From Desertivirga sp966211215 (GTDB taxonomy: Bacteria > Bacteroidota > Bacteroidia > Sphingobacteriales > Sphingobacteriaceae), in NCBI GenBank assembly GCA_966211215.1, contig CBIHNR010000178.1, forward strand, positions 1 to 11,576: DNA of 11,576 bases. The letters run 5' to 3'. A program made the translations under genes and the position numbers. How positions within the stretch are numbered: position 1 is the stretch's first letter; the number at the start of each line of letters is the position of its first letter. Positions 1 to 6,961 of the stretch are shown piece after piece. The notes beneath the pieces are model-generated. The model saw nothing but the letters and a program-made list of their open reading frames with translations, was not told the origin of the DNA and did not search any database.

Positions 1-190
1 GATGGGCACCAATTGCTACTCCTTTACTTATTGCCATGTCAACAGTTTTCTGCATAACTGCCGGGTCTCCGGCATGAAAGCCACAAGCAATATTTGCCGA
101 ACTGATGTAATCAAAAAGAGCGTCATCGTATGGCATGCTGTAATTTCCAAAGCCTTCGCCTAAATCACAATTAATATCAATATGCCCCAT
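1..190 (-). CDS. pxpA: 5-oxoprolinase subunit A (LamB/YcsF family), N-terminal part
   Basis: This is the first 63 codons of a LamB/YcsF-family protein; the rest lies beyond the left edge. The ATG (190-188) opens MGHIDINCDLGEGFGNY, followed by ISSANIACGFHAGDP at about residues 29-43. Both are hallmark conserved segments of PxpA, whose acidic and His residues line the active site. With PxpB and PxpC it forms the prokaryotic ATP-dependent 5-oxoprolinase, which opens 5-oxoproline (pyroglutamate) to glutamate in the cytoplasm. The start overlaps the last 14 bp of pxpC in another frame, so translational coupling and a common transcript are likely. The family call is firm despite truncation. Confidence 0.93.
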   Translation of the reverse strand, partial: MGHIDINCDLGEGFGNYSMPYDDALFDYISSANIACGFHAGDPAVMQKTVDMAISKGVAIGAH

Positions 191-1181
191 TCTGGCTGTA
201 TTTTGCAATGATTGAAGTTTTTAGTTTTTGAATGTCCAGTTCCCGGCGGAGGTATAGTTTTTCAGCCTGTTTGTGGCTTATAATTTCAAAACTGATCTCG
301 TCGCCGCTCTTTAACTGGGCGCACAAAGGTAAGTCAACTGCTGCCACTTGTGCAATACGCGGGTAGCCACCTGTAGACTGGCAATCGGCCATTAACAGCA
401 TCAATTTCCCGTCTCCGGTTACCTGGATGGTGCCTGGACAAACTGCAGTAGATAAAAGTTCATTGTCAGTCAGCCTCTGCATATTATACCCTTCTAATTG
501 ATAGGCCATACGGTTATTGCGGCGGCTTACTTTAAATGTTTCGCCCATAAAGTTCAATAAAGATTCGCCATTAAACCATGTAAACTCGCGGCCTGGAATC
601 ACCCTGATAACTGATGTAAAAGATTGAAAAGCCGATAAAGCCACGCTCCAGGAAGGAAAGGCAGTTGCGGATTGCTGATTTAGCGAATTAAGGATTGCGC
701 TGCTGATCTTTCCATACATAAGGCTTTCCAGCACGTCTCCTTTTTGGAGGCTTCTGCCATTAAGCCCGCCCATGCCAGCTTGCAGATACGTGCTTTTACT
801 CCCCATTAATTCCGGCACATTAAATCCGCCGGCAATTGCCATATAGGTTCTGCAGCCAGATAAATTGCCCTTTAGTTCTACCAGAGACCCCGAGATTATG
901 AATACTGGCTTGTTTATAGGAAGGGCATAGCCATTAACAGATGGCGTGGCTCCGTAACCGGAGAAAGCCAGGAGTAAATCGGTTTCAGCTAAAAATTCGA
1001 TGTTTCCATAGGTGAATTCTATTGTTGCATCGGTTTCTTTATTGCCCACAGCCAGGTTAGCAAGGCGGTGAGATAGTGTATCCATTGCCCCCGAAACAGG
1101 AACAGCCTGCGCTAAGTATCCTGGCCTGCCTAAGTCTTGTATCGTGCTTAAAGCACCCGGCTTAATAATTTTTATCTGCAT
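177..1181 (-). CDS. pxpC: 5-oxoprolinase subunit C (biotin-dependent carboxyltransferase/KipA family)
   Basis: The 334-residue protein is full length for PxpC/KipA. It begins MQIKIIKPGALSTIQDLGR and continues with VPVSGAMDTLSHRLAN and AVGN. This I-x-x-PG-x-x-(S/T)T-(I/V)QDLGR...SGAMD pattern is the family signature, a carboxyltransferase-domain-2-like fold. C-terminally, a GDGKLMLLMADCQSTGGYPR segment at about residues 255-274 matches the conserved late family block. As PxpC it works with PxpA and PxpB in ATP-driven hydrolysis of 5-oxoproline to glutamate. It starts 15 bp after pxpB and overlaps pxpA by 14 bp, so the three form one operon. Older annotations call this family allophanate hydrolase subunit 2 or KipA; the presence of pxpA alongside favours the oxoprolinase role. 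Confidence 0.93.
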   Translation of the reverse strand: MQIKIIKPGALSTIQDLGRPGYLAQAVPVSGAMDTLSHRLANLAVGNKETDATIEFTYGNIEFLAETDLLLAFSGYGATPSVNGYALPINKPVFIISGSLVELKGNLSGCRTYMAIAGGFNVPELMGSKSTYLQAGMGGLNGRSLQKGDVLESLMYGKISSAILNSLNQQSATAFPSWSVALSAFQSFTSVIRVIPGREFTWFNGESLLNFMGETFKVSRRNNRMAYQLEGYNMQRLTDNELLSTAVCPGTIQVTGDGKLMLLMADCQSTGGYPRIAQVAAVDLPLCAQLKSGDEISFEIISHKQAEKLYLRRELDIQKLKTSIIAKYSQNGAY

Positions 1182-1196
1182 GCGAGAAGGTTTAGA

Positions 1197-1925
1197 TTAA
1201 TGGCTAAGTTTTCGGAACTCTGACGCCGTGATAGCTTTAAACTTGACAATATTGCCTGCTTGAAGCAAAGCCGGTGCGTCACTATTCAAGTCGAATAATT
1301 TTATTGGCGTTTGCCCTATTAGTTGCCAGCCACCTGGGGTTTGTAAGGGATATATACCGGTTTGATTGCCAGCAATGCCAACTGAACCAGCCGGAACTGC
1401 TTTCCTTGGCTCTTGTTTACGGGGGGTAGAAATTCCTTCGGGCATGCCACCCAGATAAGCGAAACCCGGAATGAATCCAATCATATAAACCCGGTATTCT
1501 GCAGACGTGTGAAGTTTGATTACATCCTCAATGCCCAGTTTATTATGCTGGGCAACATATTCGAGGTCTGGGCCCAGCTCATTGCCATAGCAAACCGGAA
1601 TCTCAACTATTTTTCTTGCCAACGGGATGAAATCCTCAGCCTTGCTGATCAGTAGTTTTAAGTACGCCGCTACCTTGTCGAATACTGTGGTGCCGTTCAT
1701 CGAAGAACTCGCCACCTCAACAGGCTCAAAGAAAACCGACAACGATGCATAGGCAGGGACCACCGAAGTAAGGCCGCTAAAAGGCTGATTAAGCAAGGAT
1801 TGATTTAGCTTGTTTACTTTGTCCCACGCCTCCTCACTAATAATAGTCCCAAATTGAATAGTGATTGCATTTTCTGAAAGGGGATAAATTTCATAAGGCT
1901 TTTTACTGTTAAGGATTTCTATCAT
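1197..1925 (-). CDS. pxpB: 5-oxoprolinase subunit B (KipI/allophanate hydrolase subunit 1 family)
   Basis: Counting from the ATG at 1925-1923 the protein has 242 residues, normal for PxpB/KipI. Family blocks in order are YPLSENAITIQFG near the N-terminus, IPVCYGNELGPDL in the middle, YMIGFIPGFAYLGGM, and TPRKQEPRKAVPAGSVGIAG followed by YPLQTPGGWQLIGQTP. It is the ATP-binding partner of PxpC in 5-oxoprolinase. It is the first gene of the pxpB-pxpC-pxpA operon. A GTG seven codons upstream (1946-1944) stays in frame and could also be the start; neither start has a clear Shine-Dalgarno sequence. I prefer the ATG because homologues begin close to the YPL block. KipI homologues in Bacillus inhibit a sporulation kinase, but this operon context points to oxoprolinase. 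Confidence 0.92.
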   Translation of the reverse strand: MIEILNSKKPYEIYPLSENAITIQFGTIISEEAWDKVNKLNQSLLNQPFSGLTSVVPAYASLSVFFEPVEVASSSMNGTTVFDKVAAYLKLLISKAEDFIPLARKIVEIPVCYGNELGPDLEYVAQHNKLGIEDVIKLHTSAEYRVYMIGFIPGFAYLGGMPEGISTPRKQEPRKAVPAGSVGIAGNQTGIYPLQTPGGWQLIGQTPIKLFDLNSDAPALLQAGNIVKFKAITASEFRKLSH

Positions 1926-1946
1926 AGTTTGCCGGGTTCTGCTCAC

Positions 1947-2535
1947 TAATTTAACTTGTTTGAATTACTGTTGACACCGCATTGAAAATAATTTTGACAC
2001 TATTTTAAACTTTAACGACAGTTTTTGTTCGGTTGCGTGTTTTAACGCCTTTTTTTTCATCGAATTAACTTGGGGTAGTTTTCCATTTTTTTCAAAACAC
2101 CGAAAGGGGAAGCGACATTTCGGTTCGAAGTGCTGCAATCCTAGCCAGCAGCGTCATCCCGAATCCCTTTATGGGTGAGGGATCTCCCGATATGTCCAAG
2201 GGACTCCTTCGGAGGAATGCTGATTAAGCAATATGCAAATACTACCTCCGATTGGGGAGATCCTCACGGCATCCATCCGCTCCTCCTTTGCTTCGATGCC
2301 TCAGGATGACGATGGCAGAGCGATTTCCCCTACATGATTTTATGTCATGGGTAGTTTTCAAAGATCTATGGTTTAAGGCGTAAAAAAGTCAGATTTTTCT
2401 TGACGAGCATGATTTATTTATTCATTTTCGTCACACATTAACCTATGTTCTACCTATTAAACATTAAGTTATTCTAGCCGGTTTTTTATTAAGTATCTGA
2501 TCATTTTGTTAGCGTGAGCTAAAGTCGTATATAAA
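1947..2535. other. Non-coding interval between pxpB and the 390-residue gene
   Basis: No open frame here looks like protein. The interval holds the palindromic repeat at 2152-2311, listed separately. Outside it, an 11-bp direct repeat GGGTAGTTTTC occurs at 2073-2083 and 2349-2359, and a 7-bp inverted pair ACGCCTT/AAGGCGT at 2045-2051 and 2375-2381. These bracket the palindrome asymmetrically and may be chance or the outer edge of a larger element. The promoter of the pxp operon must lie in the left part, but I see no convincing TTTG/TAnnTTTG pair. Confidence 0.5.
2152..2311. repeat. Imperfect palindromic intergenic repeat (REP/MITE-like)
   Basis: The ends are a perfect 8-bp inverted pair, CGTCATCC (2152-2159) and GGATGACG (2304-2311). 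Inside, GTGAGGGATCTCCC (2175-2188) faces GGGGAGATCCTCAC (2254-2267), inverted with a one-base offset. Further short hairpins sit at 2204-2214 (CTCC-TTC-GGAG) and 2268-2300 (GGCATC...GATGCC). The whole can fold into a branched cruciform of about 160 nt. The GTCATCC...GGATGAC edge with GGGATCT-type inner arms is, from memory, typical of dispersed non-coding repeats in Bacteroidota and other bacterial chromosomes. No transposase is present, so mobilisation would have to be in trans. Copy number cannot be judged from one window. Confidence 0.75.
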
Positions 2536-2634
2536 GTGCGGCAGGTTACGACAGATGAAGATGCCGTGATAGCGGGTGGAGGATTAATTCAGGAAGTAAT
2601 TATGGATGCAAAATCTAAACTAACAGTATCGTGA
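2536..2634 (+). CDS. Possible 32-residue ORF coupled to the next gene
   Basis: The frame is open from 2518 to a TGA at 2632-2634. GTG at 2536 would give 32 residues beginning MRQVTTDEDAVIAGGG and ending in IMDAKSKLTVS; an ATG at 2602 would leave only ten residues. The composition looks protein-like, with an acidic DED, a glycine run and a hydrophobic stretch, and the stop overlaps a GTG (2631-2633) of the following frame as GTGA, the usual shape of coupled genes. I do not recognise the family. It could be a true small gene, a leader peptide, or the decayed tail of a larger gene lost upstream. Confidence 0.35.
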   Translation: MRQVTTDEDAVIAGGGLIQEVIMDAKSKLTVS

Positions 2635-2636
2635 AA

Positions 2637-3806
2637 ATGAAATACAGTATTCTGTTCACTGTTGAAATTCTTCATGACTACTACATGAATGGGCAATGTG
2701 CCGATTTTGAAATACGGCCTTGCAGAGATACCATCAACTATTTAGCTGGCCAAAAACTCATTTATAAGAACATTGGAAATAAGCTGGTTGTACTTATCGA
2801 AACAGATAGCGATAATAAGCCAGTTGTTAGCCTGAGCCAGTTTAAGAAACTAAGTTTTTATCTCAAATTACTAAACCCAGAGTTCTATAATTTCAGCAAT
2901 CTTAATTATCAGCCGGGTAAGAATCAACGATACTATTTCAGCAACGCTTACCAAACAAAACTAGGAACTGTCCTTTATTTAAGCTCTCAAACTGCGGCTT
3001 ACAATAGTGGCACAGCTTACAAGGCGGGCGACTTCACGCTGAATGGGAGCAACGACGTTTTTGAGGCGATTAAGCCTAGCTCCAGCGGAGACGCCCATGC
3101 TTTAAACGATACCGCCTATTGGATTAAGCGCGGCAAGTTTCAGTACGTGAATGATGAAAGCCTGGTTGAGGTAACGTCATTGGTGTATACCTTTGAAACT
3201 ACTCCGTCCACAAATTTTTCCATCAATGTCTTTGCTGAAAATCCTTTAAGTGGAAATCTCGACTTACCGGTCGATACCGAAAACAAAACCTTTAACCAAG
3301 CGCAAAGTTCTGTGCAAGTGCGGCTTGAAAAATTGCCTAAAGGACGCTACTGCATTGAGGTAAACGGACAGAGCAAAGTAGTTTACCTTGATAGTGATGC
3401 TTTATATAGCCAGGTTTTAGGGATATTAGAAATCGTAAATATTCAGCCGGCATCAAATGCTTTCTCGTTGATTGATGGTTCTGGAAAATTAAAGCAGCCC
3501 AGGTTCAACATCCGCTTTGCAAACCGCCTGGTTTACTGGAAATACCAGACCAGAACTGCGGATATTAAAGCCGTGAACGATAGCCGGCCACTTCCGGATA
3601 AGTTTACGTTTTCATTGGCACGCGATAACCAGTTTATTTCCGACCGGCCACTTCCATTAAATGAAGTTCCGGTAAATACTATCTCTGTAGAATCGACGGC
3701 ATTGGGTACCGTGGCTCACGTTGCCAATCCGGGTACGGCCCGGTTAACAAAGCTTGAGAAAGATGGCGTTACTTATTACTGCGCAGAAACCAATTTGAAC
3801 TATTAA
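2637..3806 (+). CDS. Uncharacterised 389-residue protein with carbohydrate-binding-like insert
   Basis: I do not recognise a named family. From the ATG at 2637 it opens MKYSILFTVEILHDYYMNGQ; a GTG two codons earlier (2631) is also possible. There is no signal peptide or membrane segment, so it is probably cytoplasmic or part of an assembled structure. At about residues 121-162 lies a block AAYNSGTAYKAGDFTLNGSN...AYW, whose Y-x-x-G-x-x-Y-x-x-GD...YW spacing resembles the small carbohydrate-binding (CBM5/12-like) modules also found in phage tail proteins. The remainder looks beta-rich (alternating hydrophobics, GRYCIEVNG). The pentapeptide (S/D)RPLP recurs 20 residues apart near residues 316-340, with a 12-bp DNA repeat at 3584-3595 and 3644-3655. 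I have a faint memory that similar openings occur beside phage-tail-like loci in Bacteroidota; no such genes are in this window. Confidence 0.8.
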   Translation: MKYSILFTVEILHDYYMNGQCADFEIRPCRDTINYLAGQKLIYKNIGNKLVVLIETDSDNKPVVSLSQFKKLSFYLKLLNPEFYNFSNLNYQPGKNQRYYFSNAYQTKLGTVLYLSSQTAAYNSGTAYKAGDFTLNGSNDVFEAIKPSSSGDAHALNDTAYWIKRGKFQYVNDESLVEVTSLVYTFETTPSTNFSINVFAENPLSGNLDLPVDTENKTFNQAQSSVQVRLEKLPKGRYCIEVNGQSKVVYLDSDALYSQVLGILEIVNIQPASNAFSLIDGSGKLKQPRFNIRFANRLVYWKYQTRTADIKAVNDSRPLPDKFTFSLARDNQFISDRPLPLNEVPVNTISVESTALGTVAHVANPGTARLTKLEKDGVTYYCAETNLNY

Positions 3807-3840
3807 AAACATAAAGTAGGCAAAGATAAGCCCCATGGCT

Positions 3841-4179
3841 CTATCGCAGGAAATCCTCTCTTACCGGCGAAAAGCTATCTACCAATCTTGCAGTTTTGCT
3901 AAGCAATTGTATGCACTGCATTTTTCCGGAAGGGACATAAAATATATCGCCAGCCTTTAAGTGCTGCGGTTCTTCTCCTTCCATAAAAAACAGCACCTCG
4001 CCCTCTGCGATATAGCTCGTTTGCTCATGTACGTGCGAATGCATTGGATCGGGTTCAGTTTGTGGGCCATTGCTAAAGTCTAGCACGGCGGTAAGTAATT
4101 GATCCAAATGAATCAGCCTTCTTTCTATTCCCTCAGCGGGGTGCTGAACTTTGGCTTTATCGTAATGTAATACAGGCAT
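3841..4179 (-). CDS. Small cupin-domain protein
   Basis: This 112-residue protein is a single cupin (double-stranded beta-helix). Motif 1 is PMHSHVHEQTSYIAEGE at residues 45-61, giving candidate metal ligands His47, His49 and His51. Motif 2 is LKAGDIFYVPSGKMQCIQL at about residues 74-92. The usual motif-2 histidine (PSGxxH) is Gln here, so the metal site is incomplete or uses another ligand. It starts two bases after the ribD stop and so is almost surely co-transcribed with ribD. Single cupins of this kind serve as sugar or small-molecule binding proteins, isomerases or dioxygenases; the sequence does not decide which. The substrate is unknown and a riboflavin link rests only on position. Confidence 0.85.
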   Translation of the reverse strand: MPVLHYDKAKVQHPAEGIERRLIHLDQLLTAVLDFSNGPQTEPDPMHSHVHEQTSYIAEGEVLFFMEGEEPQHLKAGDIFYVPSGKMQCIQLLSKTARLVDSFSPVREDFLR

Positions 4180-4181
4180 TA

Positions 4182-5231
4182 TTAATCTGCTTTGGTAAAT
4201 ATTCTAAGTGTGTCAGTTCCTACGGTTATCTCATCGTTTAATATCCCATTAAACTCGGGTGATTTTAAGCCTTCTCCCCAGTAATCCCGGCTCGAAAATA
4301 CCCTGGCTTCATCCCATAAACCGGCCTTGATAAATAATTCGAGCGTTTTAACTCCACCCTCCACAATTAGCGACTGCACATCCATAATGTACAATTGGTA
4401 AGCAATCAATTGAGGAAGGTAATGGTCAAAATCCTCTACCTGTATAAATTTTACGTTGCCCTTGGTTTCGGTTTTTACATCATTAAACACAATGGTTTCC
4501 TGGCTTCCGTCAAAAAGATGCAGTGTGTCGGGGAGGTCGAGGTTGCGGTCAATTACAATACGCCTCGGGTTTCTGCCAGCCCATTCGCGTACATTAAGTT
4601 GTGGGTTATCAATTAAAGCTGTGTTTTTTCCAACTAGAATAGCATCTTCCTCGCTGCGCCATCTATGGCTTAGTTGTTTGGCAGTCGGAGATGAAATCCA
4701 CCGCTGACTTTTATCAGCAGGGGCAAAGAAGCCGTCGGCAGTTTGCGCCCATTTCAATATAATGTAAGGCCTTTGCTCCTTTACGCGCGTAAAGAAGCGG
4801 CGGTTCAAAAACTCGCATTCCTCCCTTAAAATATTTTCACTTACTTCAATACCGGCATCACGTAGTTTTGCTATGCCACGTCCGTTTACATGCTCAAAAG
4901 GATCAGGGCAGCCAATAACTACTCTTGGAATGCCATACCTGATAATTAAATCGGCACAAGGTGGCGTTTTCCCCTGGTGGGCACAGGGCTCAAGGCTTAC
5001 GAAAATGGTACTTTCTTTAAGCAATTGTTCGCCGGTATCCGGATAACGCGCCAGTACATCATGTACGGCATTTACCTCTGCATGGGCCTTGCCGTATTGT
5101 TCATGGTAGCCTTCGCCGATGATGGTACCGTTGTGTACAATCACAGCTCCCACCAAAGGATTGGGGCTAACTTTTCCGGCACCAAGTTCTGCAAGCTCAA
5201 TGCAACGGAGGATATATTTATTTTTGTCCAA
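4182..5231 (-). CDS. ribD: Bifunctional riboflavin biosynthesis deaminase/reductase RibD
   Basis: The 349-residue protein matches the usual RibD length and two-domain order. The N-terminal cytidine-deaminase-like domain has the zinc site HAE at residues 50-52 (His50, with Glu52 as proton shuttle) and PCAHQGKTPPC at 82-92 (Cys83 and Cys92), after SPNPLVGAVIV. The C-terminal reductase domain starts near residue 150 with PYIILKWAQTADGFFA, followed by SPTAKQLSHRWRSEEDAILVGKNT-type blocks and LIVEGG near residues 288-293. It deaminates the pyrimidine made from GTP by RibA, then reduces the ribosyl group using NADPH, the second and third steps to riboflavin. It is first in a two-gene unit with the cupin and divergent from prmC. 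Confidence 0.97.
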   Translation of the reverse strand: MDKNKYILRCIELAELGAGKVSPNPLVGAVIVHNGTIIGEGYHEQYGKAHAEVNAVHDVLARYPDTGEQLLKESTIFVSLEPCAHQGKTPPCADLIIRYGIPRVVIGCPDPFEHVNGRGIAKLRDAGIEVSENILREECEFLNRRFFTRVKEQRPYIILKWAQTADGFFAPADKSQRWISSPTAKQLSHRWRSEEDAILVGKNTALIDNPQLNVREWAGRNPRRIVIDRNLDLPDTLHLFDGSQETIVFNDVKTETKGNVKFIQVEDFDHYLPQLIAYQLYIMDVQSLIVEGGVKTLELFIKAGLWDEARVFSSRDYWGEGLKSPEFNGILNDEITVGTDTLRIFTKAD

Positions 5232-5245
5232 AATCCAATTTCTTT

Positions 5246-5278
5246 AAAACTTACTTGAAGGTTTTGATATTAAACAAA
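5246..5278 (-). promoter_or_regulatory. Candidate Bacteroidota-type promoter of ribD
   Basis: On the minus strand TTTG (5278-5275) is followed after 21 bp by TAAGTTTT (5253-5246). This is one base off the TAnnTTTG -7 consensus, at close to the normal -33/-7 distance for the Bacteroidota primary sigma factor. Transcription would begin about 10-15 bases before the ribD ATG. The region is very AT-rich, so a chance match is possible. Confidence 0.35.
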
Positions 5279-5347
5279 AGTGTTAAAATTTATGATTTTT
5301 GTGTATGTTTTAGCATATTTCTTAAGCCTTAAATTATTTATTCAGCC

Positions 5348-6208
5348 ATGACAATAGGAGATATTGAAAGTATTTACACCAACCAGTTACCGCCCCTTTA
5401 CGAAAAAGATGAAGCCAAGAGCCTGGCCAGCCATGCAGTACAAAGTACCTGTGGCTTAAGTAAAAGTTATGTAATGTTACATAAAAGCCATGAGCTCACC
5501 CTGGTGGAGGAAACTACATTGATCAGGATTTTAGATGAGCTTCGTGTTGGCACCCCTTTACAGTATGTACTTGGCGAAGCAGATTTTTATGGGCTTAAGT
5601 TTAAAGTTAACTCCAGCGTACTCATACCGAGGCCAGAAACGGAGGAACTGGTTTTTTGGGTACTTGACAGCGCTAAACGTGACGCAGATGGGGATATCAA
5701 TATTATAGACCTGGGCACAGGCAGCGGCTGTATCCCTATTGCTATAAAAAAGAACTTGCCGCAGGCAGAAGTTAGTGCATGCGATATTTCGCAGAGCGCA
5801 ATTGACATGGCTATTAATAATGCTGTGCTAAACCAGGCAGAAGTTCACTTCTTTCATGCCGATATACTCAGCCCAAGGTTTTCTCTTTTGCCGCTAACGT
5901 TTAATGTCATCATAAGTAACCCTCCTTATATCAGGCATTCTGAAAAAGTTACCATGCATAAAAATGTATTGGCGCACGAGCCCCATACAGCACTTTTTGT
6001 GCCCGACGAAGATCCGCTGCTCTATTATAAAAGCATAGCCGATTTCTCGTTAAAACACTTAAGCAACAATGGGCTTCTCTTTTTGGAAATTAATGAGGCT
6101 TTGGGCCGTGAGACCGAAAAAATGCTTCATGCCAAAGGTTTTAAAACCGAGCATAAGAAAGATATTCAAGGCAAAGATAGAATGATTAAAGCCTGGTTAA
6201 CAGATTGA
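5348..6208 (+). CDS. prmC: Peptide chain release factor N5-glutamine methyltransferase
   Basis: The 286-residue protein is a full-length PrmC/HemK. A helical N-terminal domain (about 1-75) is followed by PLQYVLGEADFYGLKF and the conserved VLIPRPETEELV at 91-102. The SAM-binding glycine loop is DLGTGSG (121-127). The catalytic NPPYI motif at 191-195 holds the glutamine side chain of the substrate. It methylates the GGQ glutamine of release factors RF1 and RF2, which is needed for efficient translation termination. It is transcribed divergently from ribD across a 116-bp AT-rich spacer, and the CYTH gene follows after 60 bp. The identification is unambiguous. Confidence 0.97.
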   Translation: MTIGDIESIYTNQLPPLYEKDEAKSLASHAVQSTCGLSKSYVMLHKSHELTLVEETTLIRILDELRVGTPLQYVLGEADFYGLKFKVNSSVLIPRPETEELVFWVLDSAKRDADGDINIIDLGTGSGCIPIAIKKNLPQAEVSACDISQSAIDMAINNAVLNQAEVHFFHADILSPRFSLLPLTFNVIISNPPYIRHSEKVTMHKNVLAHEPHTALFVPDEDPLLYYKSIADFSLKHLSNNGLLFLEINEALGRETEKMLHAKGFKTEHKKDIQGKDRMIKAWLTD

Positions 6209-6268
6209 TACAATTTTGTATTGGGCTGTATGCTATTTCCTGTTCATATTTGGCCATAATTGACAGCC

Positions 6269-6742
6269 ATGGGTATAGAAATTGAAAGAAAGTTCTTAGT
6301 TAATAAAGACAAGTGGGATGCTTCGGCGAAACCTCAGCCTAAGTATTTTCGCCAGGGATATTTACATGCAGAGCCCCATAAAACAATACGGGTAAGACAG
6401 ACTTCAACCGAAGGTTTTCTTACCATCAAAGGCATTTCAGAGGGCGCATCGCGAATAGAATTCGAATACAAAATTCCCGTACTGGAAGCCGCAGAATTAC
6501 TCAATAATTTCGCAGTTTCTGAATTATCAAAAAACCGCTTTGAATTACACTATGCCGACAAACTTTGGGAGGTAGATGAATTTTTAGGCGATAATGAAGG
6601 CCTGATAGTAGCCGAAATAGAACTTACTTTTGAAGATGAAGCTTTCGAACTACCCGAATGGGCAGGGCAGGAGGTTACAGGTGACGAGAAGTACTATAAT
6701 TCGAGCCTTGCGGAAAAGCCTTTTAAAAGGTGGGAGGTTTAG
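6269..6742 (+). CDS. CYTH-domain protein (probable inorganic triphosphatase)
   Basis: From the ATG at 6269 the protein has 157 residues and begins MGIEIERKFLV, with the ExExK metal/triphosphate motif at Glu4, Glu6 and Lys8. Later charged strands fit the triphosphate tunnel fold: IRVRQTSTEGFLTIKG, RIEFEYKIP and a C-terminal LIVAEIELTFEDE. Members hydrolyse tripolyphosphate or thiamine triphosphate, and some bind other triphosphorylated compounds; the substrate here cannot be read. An in-frame TTG three codons earlier is a less likely start because the ExExK motif normally sits at the very N-terminus. It follows prmC by 60 bp. That spacer contains TTG and CATATTTG 21 bp apart (6221-6252), a possible weak promoter of its own. 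Confidence 0.92.
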   Translation: MGIEIERKFLVNKDKWDASAKPQPKYFRQGYLHAEPHKTIRVRQTSTEGFLTIKGISEGASRIEFEYKIPVLEAAELLNNFAVSELSKNRFELHYADKLWEVDEFLGDNEGLIVAEIELTFEDEAFELPEWAGQEVTGDEKYYNSSLAEKPFKRWEV

Positions 6743-6762
6743 TTGATATAGCCATTTTGCCC

Positions 6763-6810
6763 TTGGCATATCTATACCGTTGGCTGAAGCACAACGGCAA
6801 TAGATACCAA
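6763..6810. repeat. Long imperfect hairpin between the CYTH gene and mnmE
   Basis: The arms are TTGG-ca-TATCTAT-a-CCGTTG (6763-6782) and CAACGG-ca-ATAGATA-CCAA (6792-6810), with a 9-base loop. About 17 base pairs form, interrupted by small bulges. It starts about 20 bases after the CYTH stop and lacks a T run, so it is not a textbook intrinsic terminator. It may end or stabilise the upstream mRNA, or be one copy of a repeat. The rest of the 219-bp spacer shows no gene. A weak GACATTTG (6936-6943), 18 bp before the mnmE ATG, could be a -7 element. Confidence 0.55.
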
Positions 6811-6961
6811 TCTGGTGCAAGTTGAGCCGAGCCTAACTTATTCGTAAATTAATTAAGCATCCTGCTTGAGTAATTCCCCATGTTCTGCATAATTAAACAT
6901 TTACATCAGAATAATAATATTCCCTTACAAATCCCGACATTTGCAGCCGCAATAATTAGTC

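Noticed and set aside
1413..1655. 80-codon open frame on the plus strand inside pxpB
   Set aside because: It is antisense to a clearly conserved KipI-family gene and its product has no recognisable features.
2073..2359. 11-bp direct repeat as target-site duplication of the palindromic repeat
   Set aside because: The copies lie 68 and 37 bp from the palindrome ends, which does not fit a simple duplication.
4395..5258. Several plus-strand open frames of 70-90 codons inside ribD
   Set aside because: They are antisense shadows of the well-conserved RibD deaminase and reductase domains.
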